From: Neofusicoccum parvum | Taxonomy: Eukaryota; Ascomycota; Dothideomycetes; Botryosphaeriales; Botryosphaeriaceae | DNA: 64,000 nucleotides | Reading direction: 5' to 3' | NCBI GenBank assembly: GCA_020912385.1 | Contig: CP087215.1 | Location: forward strand, 744,001 to 808,000 | Shown here: positions 46,983-58,356 of the stretch, in pieces | Layout of the letters: each line of letters starts with the position of its first letter | Position numbering within the stretch: the stretch's first letter is position 1 | Made by a program: the position numbers and the translations under genes | Notes under the pieces: model-generated | What the model was told of the DNA's origin: nothing | The model's input: the letters and a program-made list of their open reading frames with translations, nothing else | The model's database searches: none

Positions 46983-47702
46983 TCACTCCTCGCCGCCGTC
47001 CTCGTCACCACCAAACAGCTCCCTCTCTAGCTCCTCACTGAGCTCCTTGCTAAGCTCCTCGCAGTTCTCCTCGCCGAGCTCTCCGCCGAACAGGTCCCTC
47101 TCCAGCTCCTCGCTAAGCTCACTGAGCTCTCCACCAAACAACTCCTTCTCCAGCTCCTCGCTCAACTCTCCACCGAACCACTCCCTCCTCTGCTCCTCGC
47201 CCACCCGACCCCCAATCTCCCCATCCCGCTCCTCCCTCTCGCCCTCCTCCCCCTCCTCCGCCATTCCCACGGCCCCCTCCTCAGCACCCGCAGCCAACCC
47301 CTCCCCCCTCGCCCTCCGCCTCTCCGCCCACACCGCCCCCAACTCCGCCCTCCACACCTTCGCCACCGCATCCGCGCTCCTGCTCATCCCCCACACGTCC
47401 CCCATCAGCCGGCCCGCCATGCCCCACGCCTCCATCTTGCCCATGCCCGGCGCCCGCTCCCAGATGAGCGTCAGCGCCTGCAGGCAGCACTCCTTCTCCT
47501 CGGCCGTCCACGCATCCGCGCGTCCGCGTTTGCGCGTCGCCGGCGACGCGAACGACGACGGCGAGAGTGGCGCCGCCCAGCGCGTGCGGTAGGCGGGGTG
47601 GCGGGGCGGCGGGGGCGAGGGCGTCGTGTAGGCGGCGCTGGGGTCGATGGGGATGAAGGTGAGGGGGTGGGGGGAGGTGGTGGAGGCGTTGGCGAGCGGC
47701 AT
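46983..47702 (-). CDS. Hypothetical protein: Myb/SANT-like segment plus acidic repeats
   Basis: A single exon of 239 residues. A Pro/Ser-rich N-terminus is followed by a basic KRGRADAWTAEEKECCLQAL segment (from about residue 59). With the later helix RSADAVAKVWRAEL it resembles a Myb/SANT-like fold, which often binds DNA or histones. The C-terminal 60-70 residues consist of repeats built on ELFGGELSEELE. Codon endings change from C to G part-way through. The fold assignment is inference from spacing of Trp and Leu residues only; no specific family is recognised. Confidence 0.65.
   Translation of the reverse strand: MPLANASTTSPHPLTFIPIDPSAAYTTPSPPPPRHPAYRTRWAAPLSPSSFASPATRKRGRADAWTAEEKECCLQALTLIWERAPGMGKMEAWGMAGRLMGDVWGMSRSADAVAKVWRAELGAVWAERRRARGEGLAAGAEEGAVGMAEEGEEGEREERDGEIGGRVGEEQRREWFGGELSEELEKELFGGELSELSEELERDLFGGELGEENCEELSKELSEELERELFGGDEDGGEE
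47000..47180 (-). repeat. Degenerate coding repeat encoding (E)LFGGELSEELE units
   Basis: Four to five imperfect units of 30-48 nt at the 3' end of the gene above. Every unit keeps FGGE or FGGD and Leu/Glu spacing while lengths differ by whole codons, so the repeat evolves in frame. Confidence 0.75.
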
Positions 47703-48359
47703 TGTGGTTGTTTCTTGAATTGTTGGTTTGGATGTGTGGTTGTGTGGTTTTTGGAGGGATTGAGGCGCGGAAGATCTGTGGGGAGTTGAAGGCTTCGTCC
47801 GGATGCGAATGGCGGGAGGTTGGCTTCACTTCTTGTCCGGATGAAGGCTTCAACTGCCCACGGGGCGCAGTGAAAGCGAACCGCCTGCAAGCGAATGACC
47901 ACGGCAAAGCTGTCTCTCTTCCCTGGAATACGCAAACAAAGCTGGGCTCCAAAGATCAAACCTACCGAAAGATCGTCCACAGACAACTCCAGAGCTGCTG
48001 ACGGCGATTTTTAGTGTCTCTACACAAAAGCACAACGCTGTACAGTTTCCAAGTCCTATCAGATACCATTTCATGGTAACTTGCGTTGACGCATAGCAGG
48101 GCCAGATATTTCCCGTTTATGCCAAACCTACGCAACGCAGGGCAACACTTTACAGCAGAGTAACACTTTACAATCATACGGCGCACAGCTCGAGAAGGTG
48201 TATGGGTATCATCCTTCATATTAAGGTTTGAAATAATCATCTACGTAAGCTACGAAGCCTCCGCATACTACCAGACAATATTTCAAAAAACATGTTCATA
48301 AAAGCTACATCCGATACATTCATCATCACATTATGTCCACATTCCCCTTCAACACAAGC
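47703..48359. other. Intergenic, no supported gene
   Basis: 657 bp, AT-rich between 48,000 and 48,340. It includes the leader of the preceding minus-strand gene and the 3' flank of the MFS gene. Confidence 0.45.
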
Positions 48360-50329
48360 CTACTCCATCTTATGGACCTTGCTGTTCTTGCTCCACCTAC
48401 GGAAAGTCTTTCCATAGAAGTAGAAGATGATTCCACAAAGGCAGAAGAGCGTGATCAGAGCGCAGTTAGTCATGATCGGGGCAATGAACCTGCAAGTCCC
48501 GTTAGTCCACCTGTTCCACAGACAGAAAAGGGCTACAGGAAGAAAACTTACCCAGCCTTCTCGCTCCACGGCGTAATAAACTTGCCGAATCCATAGCCCC
48601 ACAGATTCTTGTTCACGGTGATGCTCACGAACAAGCTGCCAGCCACCGGCTTGTACGAATCGACCGCATACGTACTCGCAATCGCCGGCAGCGCCGCAAC
48701 CTGGATGCCCGCGCACGCGTAGCCGATCACCACAATAGGCGCCCAGTGCCACTTGTGCTCGTACCCGACGGCCACGCAAATATTCCCGATGATCATGATA
48801 ATAACATACGGAATCATAGCCGGCAGCCGCATCTCAGGCTCGCGGATCCCGCCATTCCTCGCCGTCAGCTTCGCAGCGACCCAATCGCTCAGGGGGCCGG
48901 CGGTGAACAGTCCGATGAACGCGCCGACCAGGACGGCGAAGTTGGTGAAGCCGATGACCTCGCTGGACCAGAGGTAAGGGGGGGCGGCGAAGTTCTGGGC
49001 CTGGGTGAGGTTGATGGCGAGGAAGGAGGAGCAGCTCCACGACACGACGAAGGACGCGAACTCGACGATCGGGAAGGCGAACAGCTTCCACGGCACCCAC
49101 AGGTCGAGGAAGATGGACCGCCACGGGTTGGCGTTGGGCTGGAACGCCATCCACTGCCGCTTCGACGGCGTGCCCCGCCCTAGCCACGGGTCGCGCTGCG
49201 CCGTCGGCGTCGCCTCCAGGTCGTCGCCCGAGCTGGACTTGTGCGTCGGGACTTGCGCGATGCCGTCGCCTGCGGTGGGCGCGGCGCCGTCGGCGATCTC
49301 GATGGCCGCCGCGCCGCTCTTCTCGTCTGTCGTGGAGGCGGCGGGCGACGCGGTTTTGGCGGACGGCAGGTCGTCCATGTGCGGCCGCGGGAACTTGGAC
49401 TCTGGGTACAGGAAGGCCACCAGCACGCAGCCCAGCCCGAGCAGCGCGGTGTTGAGCCACCAGAAGCTGCGCCAGCCGACGTGCAGTGCCATCGAGCCGG
49501 AGATGATGGGACCAACCCTGCGAGGACACGCGCGGAACGTCAGTGTTTGTTCGAGGGTGTGAGCGGGGGGAAAGGTCAGCTCTTACATTAGTGACCCCAT
49601 ATATGCCACCCAGTACAGTGTGTTCCACTTTCCTCGATCGTGCAGGAAAAAGATGTCAGCGATGATGGCGGGCTGCATGGTCTCGGCCGGGCCGGCGCCA
49701 ATGCCGTTGACCACGCATGCGCCCATGAAGCTGCCGTACGACTTGGCCTCGGCACGCCAGATGGACGACGCGAAACAGATGAGCGTGGAGAAGAAGAGGA
49801 CGGGACGGCGGCCGAATGAGCTGCTGATTGGAACCCTGCGTTGCACATGCTCGTCAGCATCCAGATTCGTCAATTCCTGCGCGGCGAGAGCAGAGAACGG
49901 GCTAAGTTTACCAGATGAAGTTGCTGAAGCCCAAGACCAGGATACAGATGCCGGTGAACTGAATTGCGTCGGCCAAGCTGCAGTTGAAATCCTTCATGTA
50001 GTACTCAAATTGCGGCGCGAGAGCGAGGGGACCAAAGCCCTGGACGAAGGTGATGTACGTCGAAACGGAAATCGCGGACGTCTTCCACCAGAGGGTCCAG
50101 TTGAGCGGATCATGCTTGTCGTCCGTGGGCTGCGGCACCAACACGCGGTGGCTGGAATCGCCCGACTTCACAAAGTGATGCGATCCAACATCGCGCATAA
50201 TCTCCGTGCCGGGCAGGATCTCGGTGCGGAGCTCCTCCTCGATCTCGTGGAGCTCCTGCGGGTCTGTTAGCTACGGAGCCGAGCGCACGGGGCTTTCTGT
50301 CTTGCCTTGTCTGTGTGGTTCATCTCCAT
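48360..50329 (-). CDS. MFS transporter, DHA1-like (GC-AG first intron)
   Basis: Five exons on the minus strand: 50329-50306, 50255-49912, 49835-49587, 49517-48552 and 48489-48360, giving 570 residues. The tiny first exon (MEMNHTDK) ends AAG and the intron starts GCAAGA, with a GCTAAC branch and CGCAG: a textbook GC-AG intron. Without it, translation would start at MRDVG (50198) and lose a conserved-looking stretch. Family landmarks are DDKHDPLNWTLWWK before TM1, SFGRRPVLFF, GIGAGPAETMQPAIIADIFFLHDRG and WRSFWWLN. A 120-residue cytosolic loop follows, then the second six helices, ending in a basic tail. Likely a plasma-membrane drug or metabolite carrier; substrate unknown. It shares little sequence with the MFS protein at 22 kb. 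Confidence 0.91.
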
Positions 50330-52051
50330 GATGGGCAAGCGGGTGACCCAAGAGCTGGGACTGCCTCAGGAAGAAATTTGTTGGCGACGAGGAAGGGTGG
50401 GTGGACCTCAGCGCTCGATCGCGCGGGCTCTGCGTTCTTGTAGGGTCCCCGATAGTTGCCAAGATGTTATAATTCTGGCGTGGATGGGCAACGCGACCAG
50501 GATCAACCCTCACTTTCGCTACGCGATGCGGCGGGCCCAGGGTGGGAGGCGAGGTGGTAAAGTTAAGCTCAGACCGCGACCGCACGACTGCAGAAACGTG
50601 CGCCTGAAAGGAGGATAGCAAGCGGAGGAGCGCTGCAGGAATGGCAGGCAGAAGTATAGGAAGGGTGCCAACACACCACCTCTGGATACCGACAAGATTG
50701 ACGGGTGAGAGCTATCGACGTTAATATATGCAGTCCGTTACGCCATGCCCTGGGATGCTGCCGCTAAGCGCAGCCCCCATGCCCCCAGAGCGACGATGGA
50801 GAAACCCGGGGCCCCGCGTGGTTGGGTCGTCCGCTAAGGCGCGGGCGACCAGGTAGCGTGTGGGCGCGATTCTCGAAGGGCCCCGATTATGGCAGCACGC
50901 GGCGCGGGAGGGCGCAGGCGGGAGGAGGCCGCATCGGTTGGATGGGGGCAGCAGCTCCGGCAAGCCACGAGTGTTTTAGCGGCACGATCTCTGGAGAAAG
51001 GACGTAGCGGCGGGCCTGACCAGCGCCGAACGAGTGGGTGCACGACGGGGAGGGGAAAGGGGGCCGCGACATGACGGCCGGCAGTGGCACACGGCATGCA
51101 GGCGCCAGGCTGCGACGGCCGCGACAGACAAGATTCAGAGCTTGGCTTCCTCTTGTTGCGCCCCGGTGGCGGAAGCTTTGCCGCCGCAGGAGTAGCGCGG
51201 CGACTCACGCTGCCGTTTCGGCACTTGTCGCCGCACACTGACCAGCTCGCAGGCCCGGCAGTTGCGCGAAGCCATGCTGCCGACGTCTGCCACCGCGGTC
51301 CATGGCGCCGCGTCCTGGCTCCGCGTCGAAGTCTTCAGCTGGTACTTGCCGGCGGCACTCGCAACGTTGCGAGGCGTCAGCGTTGCGCTGTTCGACGTTG
51401 GTCCTGGCCTCTGGGCCCCAGCCCCAGCCCTTGCCCTGCCGCCGTGCCACGCCGCCGATCTGGGGTAAGGGTTCTGTGGGGTCGCTTGCGGGGAGCCAAG
51501 TGCGGAGAGTGCCCGCTCTCGGAATCTGTGCGCTCCCTGTCCGCCCAATCGCACCGCTCCACCACAAGACCTGCGGAATTTGAGCTCCGTTTCCGTGGGC
51601 GAGAGCATGGCAGCTGCTGGGGTATTAAAGCAGAACAGGTCCCACGTTGTCCTGGATTTGCGCGCCGCTGCACGGAAATTCCTGAGGCAACGTGCTCCGC
51701 CGTGCTGTGATGCCTGCACGACGAGGAAATTTGCTCGCACAGACTGCTCGCTGTGTCACGATGCCGCGGCGCCCAGCGGCGGCTCTTCTTCCGCTATCTC
51801 GAGTTATTGCAGTTCCAGCTAGCCGCAGCAGATCCATGGACGCGCCACCCGCCCTGCTGCACGACAGAGTCAGGGCAGCCGCTGCGCTGCAGTCCAGCAG
51901 GACCTCGGGCACTGCCGTGACATACCCTCGGTAGTGCTCGGCCAATCCGGCATTCCCAGATCGAGCTCGTACGCGCCATGCGGTGCAGCCACGATAAGAG
52001 ACCCATATTCGTCCCTGCCGCGAGCCAATCGGCTGCCAAGCCGAAGTGGTG
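50330..52051. other. GC-rich intergenic tract, no supported gene
   Basis: 1.7 kb with frames open on both strands but no domain or splice pattern. Nothing recognisable. Confidence 0.45.
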
Positions 52052-53197
52052 CTATGGAGTCGACTGGCGACGGAACTTCGAGCTGATCACGGCATAGAAA
52101 TGGGAATTCCGTTCTCTCAAGCGGAAGTGGACCGTTGCGGAATATGTCCATTGCCCATGTGCTTCCTCCTTCCAGACCGACGAAGAGAGCATCATCCTCA
52201 GCCGCGAGGAACGGCTCGGTGGTGTGCATTGGCACGTCGCAGGCGTCGCCGGCAGCTGGGCCAGACCGGAAGGCGCATCAGCCACCTGTGAAAGGACGTC
52301 TGGGGCTTTGCGGCTAGAGCACTTGGCGCATTCCTCGTGATCAAAGTCGACGCCCCCAATTTTCGTAGCAAAAGCTTCTTCAGACGTAGTCGGCGATGCA
52401 TTCGAGCGTGAGAGGGCACTGGGCTGATTGTCTGGGACACAGTAGTCATCCGGTGACCAGGGCAATGCCTGCTCAACAAAGTTGCGCATAAGGCGGAGGA
52501 TTTTGCCTCGCGATTGCTCGTCTTGGAAATCGGCGTCCTTTTTCGTGGCTTTTTCAAGCTTACGACTCAAAATTGACGCCAGATCGCTGCGGCAGACTTT
52601 TCGGCACTTTGCTGAAACAAGTGCGGGGCCGTCACCGGCATCTGGGTCAAGGACAGTCAGTTTATGATCTCACATTCTCTAAACATTATCAAATAGACCA
52701 TCCGCGGAAAGGGTGATTTCGGGTCTTTTGGGAAGACGGTCCGGTAAATGTCCGCCCATTTCGCGCACGCCGACTTGCCACCTCCCTGATTTCTACTCAA
52801 CTTCGCCTCCTTCCTCTTCCCAACACCCTCCGCCCTCAGCTCCAAAGAATGGTCACACATATTCGGGGCTATCAGATATATCATCGAACAAGAGTCTGAC
52901 TAGAACGAATTTTGGAAGCGCGGACATCGATTCGCAGGCAGCTTGTGGTTGCGATCCGGGTGCTCCCCATGTTACACTTCAGCTCTACTCCATCAGCGCG
53001 CAACGGATTAACTGCTTCAATAGAAACATGGTGTTGGATCCGGGGTAAACACAGGACTTGTGCGTTGTGTACTTCTCCGAACTTCGCCGATGAAGTGGGC
53101 ATGCAAAGTATCGTCCTCCTACAATTTTCTGCTCCTCCAGAATGCTGACGAGAGGACCTCCCTTTGGCAGTGCCTGTTCCCTCCAGGAGATGTCCAC
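52052..53197 (-). pseudogene. Decayed paralogue of the gene at 1.0-2.2 kb
   Basis: On the minus strand the order of landmarks matches the first gene of the window: RYFACPLHRR (about 53,110), SCVYPG, NHKLPANRCPRF, then KWADIYRTVFPKD (about 52,735-52,775), then a charged helix RKLEKATKKDADFQDEQSRG. An in-frame TAG at 52900-52902 interrupts the stretch between the Cys/His part and the KW block. The intron expected after TMFLLK has no fitting GT donor. The 3' part is open to 52052, with a plausible GTGAGA to TTTCAG intron of about 63 nt before it. The gene may be a recent pseudogene, or the assembly may have errors. Nearby array genes are intact. Confidence 0.7.
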
Positions 53198-53877
53198 GAT
53201 ATCTCTTCCGGTAGCTCCCTCCTCTTATCTTGTCGACATCGGTAGATGAGTTGTTCGCACTGGTAAATGATCTGGTTCTCAAACAGGTGTGTGTTGAAAG
53301 TTCAGTACACACATGTTCGAGAATAGGACGCGATACGAGCAGCATTCTTAGCAAGAAAGCATGTCCATACATTGATAGACCGGCACGGCTTCGGGTGTTC
53401 GGTCTCCCACAACACGTACTAAGTGCGTTCGTAGTCGTGGACTTCATGCGTGTGCTTGGAGAGGCCCTTGTGCGGAGAAGCCTTCCGCGGGCAGCAACTG
53501 CGGTTGTGCGCGGCTGTCCGCAAAGGCCGACACAAGGGTAAGATGGCGCCGGCGCTCGCTCGAGTGTAAGTTGTCGATGATTTCTTATGCGGCTCACGAA
53601 TATGGCACTATTGCACGATTAGACTATGACATTGTGTCCGCACTACAACCAATTGAAGGCTTTGCTGTTCGCTCAGGAAGAAGAAGAAGACAAACCAGAA
53701 GATTGAGATAGGTAACCGATGAGTGCAAGTAGCCGCAAGCCGCATCGCCATCTCGTCCATTGCCACCGCCGAAGCCGCACCCAACACTTCGACGCCAGTC
53801 CCAACCAGCCGCCCATCCCCGTCGCGACGCCAAACCCCTCTCAACCTTCTCCCCATATCCCCGGCATCCCCCATCCC
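53198..53877. other. Intergenic, no supported gene
   Basis: A frame open on the minus strand and an overlapping 103-codon plus-strand frame (53230-53541) have no resemblance to known families. The N-terminal remains of the pseudogene could extend here. Confidence 0.4.
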
Positions 53878-54996
53878 TCAAACCTCCGCATTACTCTTCT
53901 CCTCCTCGCCCTCCCCCCTCACCTCCGGCCCCAGATTCCCCCCACTCAGATACGCCTTCTTCTTCAAATTCGACCGATACACCTCATTACTCAGCGCACT
54001 CGCCGTCCTCTCCGGCCTCACCACCCCATCCAGCACCCTCCCCTTCCAAAACCCATTATACCGCCCCACCAGCTCCCGCAGGCCCAGCGCCGGCTCCGCC
54101 GCGAACAGGCGCGCGATCCAGTCGCGCTCGGCGTCCACGTACGGCACGGCCTCGCCGCGCGCCGGCGCCACGCCGTGCCGCGCCAGGAACGACCGCGCCC
54201 AGTACTCCAGCCGCCGCACGTCGTTCTTGTCGCCGAAGTCGAGCGCGGCGCGCGCGCCGTAGGCGTGCGTCTGCACGCCCGGCTGCGCCGCGCTCGTGTA
54301 GTGCAGCGTCGTCATGGCGTGCTGGTCGAGCGGCTGTCCGTCGCGCGATGTGAGGAAGCGGGGGCCCGGCGTGAAGCGTGGGCGGCGGTGGAGGAGGAGG
54401 AAGCCGTGCGTGCCTGGGGTGGGTCAGTGGCATGTGGTGCGGGAGGGGGCGGGCGTACCGGTGATGGGGATCTCGAAGTCGCGGTAGTGTGCGTGGCCCG
54501 GGAAGTGCAGACGGCCGAGGTGCGTGGGCTTCAGCGCGGCCCAGGTGCCTGGCTGTGGGGTGCGGGTGGTGGGGGCCTGCGGTGCGGCGTTGTGGTGGTG
54601 GGAGGCGGTGGATGTGGTGGTGCCGGCGGTGAAGTCTTCGGGGAGCGTGACGACATTGCTGCTGTGCGCGGAGCCGGAAAGGTTGGCTAGGGCGATGGCG
54701 TTGCGGCGGAGGAAGGGCATGCGAGGACGTGAGGAAATGCCATCAGGCGGGAAGACAGGACCGCTCAGCATGACTTCGCTCGCGTTGTCCGAGGTAGACC
54801 TGTGAGCTGGCGTGTTGCGAGTGGATGGAGTGCCGCCGGCGGAGCAGAGCTGGTGCTCGCGGTCGGACGCATCGATGAGCTTCGTCTTCAGCTCGTCACA
54901 GAACTTGTCAAACGCCTCTTGGTCGTCTTGAGGAATCCCCATGGCGTCGTAGAGGATCTGGAAGCCGGAGGGGCGGGGTGTGTTGAGGTCGCTCAT
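53878..54996 (-). CDS. Array member A: SANT/Myb-like tail family protein
   Basis: Two exons on the minus strand, 54996-54459 and 54413-53878, with a 45-nt intron (GTACGC, CACTGAC branch, CCCAG), give 357 residues. The N-terminal 60 residues are helical and charged (MSDLNTPRPSGFQILYDAMG), followed by a Ser/Thr-rich linker. The C-terminal family domain begins near residue 180: THGFLLL, RFTPGPRFL, MTTLHYTS, KNDVRRLEYWARSFLARHG, then ERDWIARLF and RYNGFWKGR. The last part, with a WxxxExxW-like helix and YNGFWKGR, resembles a SANT/Myb-like fold. Function is unknown; a nuclear DNA- or chromatin-binding role is inference. It is the most divergent array member seen. Confidence 0.78.
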
Positions 54997-56007
54997 CTTG
55001 ATCGTAGGCTCGAGCAAGTGAGATGGCGTTGCAGAACGAAGTGGGTAGAGTAGCTGCTGTTATGAGGAAGTTCGAAGGCAGTAGGGTGTGAAGTTCCGGC
55101 GTTGATGAAGAACGGCGGGAAGGTGGAGCAAGAATTAGGAGTATTTATGTGCACTGAGGCGCGAAGCGTTGGTTCGCCGACCAACCGAATGCTTCTAACA
55201 GTAGCAGTATCAATGCTGCCCCACCTTCCTACGTCACGGTGCAATCTTTCACTGAAGACACACGTCCGGCAGGTTACTAGATTTTCACTCTCTCAGCTGA
55301 GATGGGCCGTCCAATGGAACATCAAGTTTGGAAGCAACACATAGGTTCTCATAGATTCCATAGGACTTAAGGCTTAGAAACCTCCAAACAGACTCACTTC
55401 TCTAGGCTACTACCATGTTCACCCTGCCTTGGAACAATTATTTGCCAAACGGACGTCAGAGGGTCATTTGGAGAAGCAGGAGGCGCAAGCTTGAAATCCT
55501 TTGTAGACACTGTGGAATAGCATATAAAGAAATGCTTCCTGCGTGCTGTTGGGTGCATATGCACTGCATTGTCCATGATGAGAATTGTTAAAGAATCTTG
55601 CTGGGAAGCAGAGAGATGTAGTAGTCTTCTTTCTCAGGCAATTGTTTCTTCAAAGCCTCATGACCAATTTTCTCTACACAAGATATCATAAGATGAATAA
55701 AAGTGAATTTTATCGTGAGCTCCCTCTCGCATCGCTCACACACAGTACCCGCAATGCTTTTTGGACGCAAAAGAAAAAAGAAAATAAAAGAACCGTAACC
55801 ACAAGACAAGAAATCCAGCCGCCGAGCACGAAGACCAAGGCACAATAAACCATCATGCTGTGCGCAAATCTCCCACAAAGAAAGCCCAAAGCTGTAGACC
55901 CAACCCACACACCAACCCCTACCCAGCCAAACCCTTCAGAAGAGGTCTTCAGCCCCTCAGTCCTCTACTCAACGGTGCTCATGCGATATTTGCAGCTCCC
56001 CTCCCCT
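54997..56007. other. Intergenic spacer of the paralogue array
   Basis: About 1 kb, AT-richer than the genes. A-rich near 55,765-55,810. No gene seen. Confidence 0.45.
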
Positions 56008-57143
56008 CTAAGCCGCAGATCTCGCCTTCCTCCTCTTCAGGCTCTCAGGATACAGCTTGTTCCTGAAGACCTCGCTCTGCAGGCTATCGACGGAGCGCAC
56101 CGGGCGCGTGGTGCCGGCATGCCTGCCGGCGGCGATGACGGAGCCGGCCCAGCGGGCGTTGAACAGCTCGGCCTGGCGGCGCTTGGGCAGGACGCGGCCG
56201 TCGCGCTCCATGCGCGCGCCCAGCGCCCGCAGCCACGCCCGCTCCTCCGCCGTGAACCACACCACGTCCTGCCGCAGCGCGCGCGCCCCGTGCCGCTTCA
56301 GCACCTGGTTGAACCACCGGTTCAGCCGCGCCACGTGCGCCTTCGAGCTCCAGTCGATCGGCGCGGCCGCGTTGGCGCCGCGCGGGCCGTAGACGTAGGT
56401 TTGCGGGCCGGCGTGCTTGTTGTCGGTGTAGGTCATGGTGAGGTGGCGCGATTGGTCGGGGCCGACGATGAAGTGGTGCTGCGGGTGGAGGAGGCGGAAG
56501 CCGTTGCGGCCGATGACGGGGTCGGTCTTGAGGCGGAGGTCGGGCGCGGTGGGGGTGGAGACGGCGGGGGACTGGTCGTCGGAGTCGTCGCTCGTGTGGC
56601 TGTCGTCACTGTCGCTGTTGCTGTCCTTCTCATCGTCGTCTTCGTCGTCATCGGTGATGGTGTTTGTGGGAGGAGACGCGCTGGAAGCTGAGTCTGAAGG
56701 CGTAACGGCGGCGCGGTTGCGGAGGCGCTTGCTCGCCCTGGTGGCCTGCTGGGGCGTCGCGCGAGCCTTGCGCTTGGGGGGAACGGAACGGGGAGGCGTG
56801 TCGTCGCTGTCTTTGTCGTTCGTATTGCTGTCCGAGCAGGGAGTTTGCGGCTCCGGCTCACCGCGCATCTTCGCCCAATCGGACTGGAAGGTCTCCTCGC
56901 TGACAGGTCTCAGCGGGTCGCCAACGCCGGGGTTGCCCTTCTCGCAGAGGTGCTTCAGCCAGCGCTCTTCCTCAATGAGCCCTACAGTGGGAGTATCAGT
57001 GACTTCAACAATGGGGGAATGTGCTGAAGCTTACCCTGTGACTTGCCCGCAGGCTGCTTGGAGCCAAAAGTCTGATCGGAGGATGAGACGGCGTTGGGAG
57101 GGGACGAGATGAGGCGCGAGGAACGGAGCTGGCGGGGACTCAT
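56008..57143 (-). CDS. Array member B: SANT/Myb-like tail family protein
   Basis: Exons 57143-57035 and 56981-56008 on the minus strand, joined across a 53-nt intron, give 360 residues. The N-terminal part (MSPRQLRSSRL, LIEEERWLKHL) leads to a basic nuclear-localisation-like PPKRKARATPQQATRASKR and a long Asp/Ser-rich acidic run. The family domain starts at about residue 194: VIGRNGFRLLHPQHHFIVG, LTMTYTD, IDWSSKAHVARLNRWFNQVLKRHG, FTAEERAWLRALGARM, ELFNARWAGS and a final SLQSEVFRNKL. Spacing matches member A (DVRRLEYWARSFLARHG) and member C. Basic and acidic tracts suggest a nuclear protein. Confidence 0.8.
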
Positions 57144-58356
57144 GGTGAGCTTTCAATAAAGAAAATGCGTAAACAAAGGTCTGTCGGGTGTTTTTGAGGC
57201 TTGAAGAGCTGTGCGGATCGACGCGGAAGAATCTAGATGCAGATTAGGAGAGCAGTCGATGGTGGTGCTGAGATGGAAAAGTCTGGGAAGGACTTTAGGC
57301 TGAGCTTTTATGTGTGCGCCGTAGCGAGAGTGTGAAAGCGGACAGTGGTTTGTGAAAAGAGCCTTCTTGTGGCTGAGTATTCTTATTTGGCAGCCTCACA
57401 CGAGCACGGGACTCGCAGGAACACCGTGAAAACCTGCTTGCTTAAATTAGTAGCTGATGAGTCATGTTATTTCCTCATGAGGGAGCGTGCCACTCTACAG
57501 GTTCATCAGTGCGGGGACTTGAGGCTTGTCTTTCGAGATCCGACAGCGTGGCGTGATGGCATTGATTGCAGCAATTTTAGCGCTGCCATCTCTGGACTCT
57601 GCAGGAAGATCTTGAGCAAACCTTTTCAGCATCACAGTATCTACTAGACTGATTAATTTTTCGGGTGAGTATCTCTCTTGTCAATTACTTTATGATGAGC
57701 TGGCTGCCTTGTGCCTCAGCTGAAGCTTGTAATGCTGGCGTTTGATGCTGCGAAGCTGGATTTGCTATAGTAGTGGAGAAGGCGATTAACTGATTCAAAG
57801 TTCACTGAAAACTCTACTTCTTTCTTCTTTCCTTGCATACCGACATCATAGAAAGAGAATGCTAGATTTTCTGGAATTTGCACACATGGCTACCTTCTTC
57901 TTATTTGCGTTCTGATTCGTCGAGTGCTCCCGCCCGAGAATGACCCCCTTTCATCTCAACACTGTAGGTTTTTCCTTTATTGGATGGCAAGTCAAGACGT
58001 TTTATAAGTTCTTCATTCTACTAGAACATTGTACAAAGTCTACCTCCTTGGAAATACCGAATGCAAGACGTCAGAGCCGGCAAAGCAACATTCAGGCTGG
58101 CGTCAAGGAAGAGCGTTTGGAGAATCAAAGTGAGCGCAAGATAATGATTTATTAATAATCCGAATAGTAACGCTCGGTGCCATGCGCCATTATTGAAAAT
58201 GAATATCCAAAGGAGACTCCAAGCCATAACAGACGATCATCCTGGTGTTGGGCCTCCCAGATCCCATATACCAGAACATTCAACTCTACAGCCTGTTCTC
58301 AGCTTACGCCTCTCCCCGCCTCGCCACTACAGCTCCTCCTCCCCCTCCTCCCCCTC
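57144..58356. other. Intergenic spacer of the paralogue array
   Basis: 1.2 kb, AT-rich, several short frames without character. No gene seen. Confidence 0.45.

Noticed and set aside
52881..53597. Frame of 238 codons on the minus strand
   Set aside because: It runs through the decayed gene in a different frame from the recognisable FACP and NHKLPANRC landmarks; no motif of its own.
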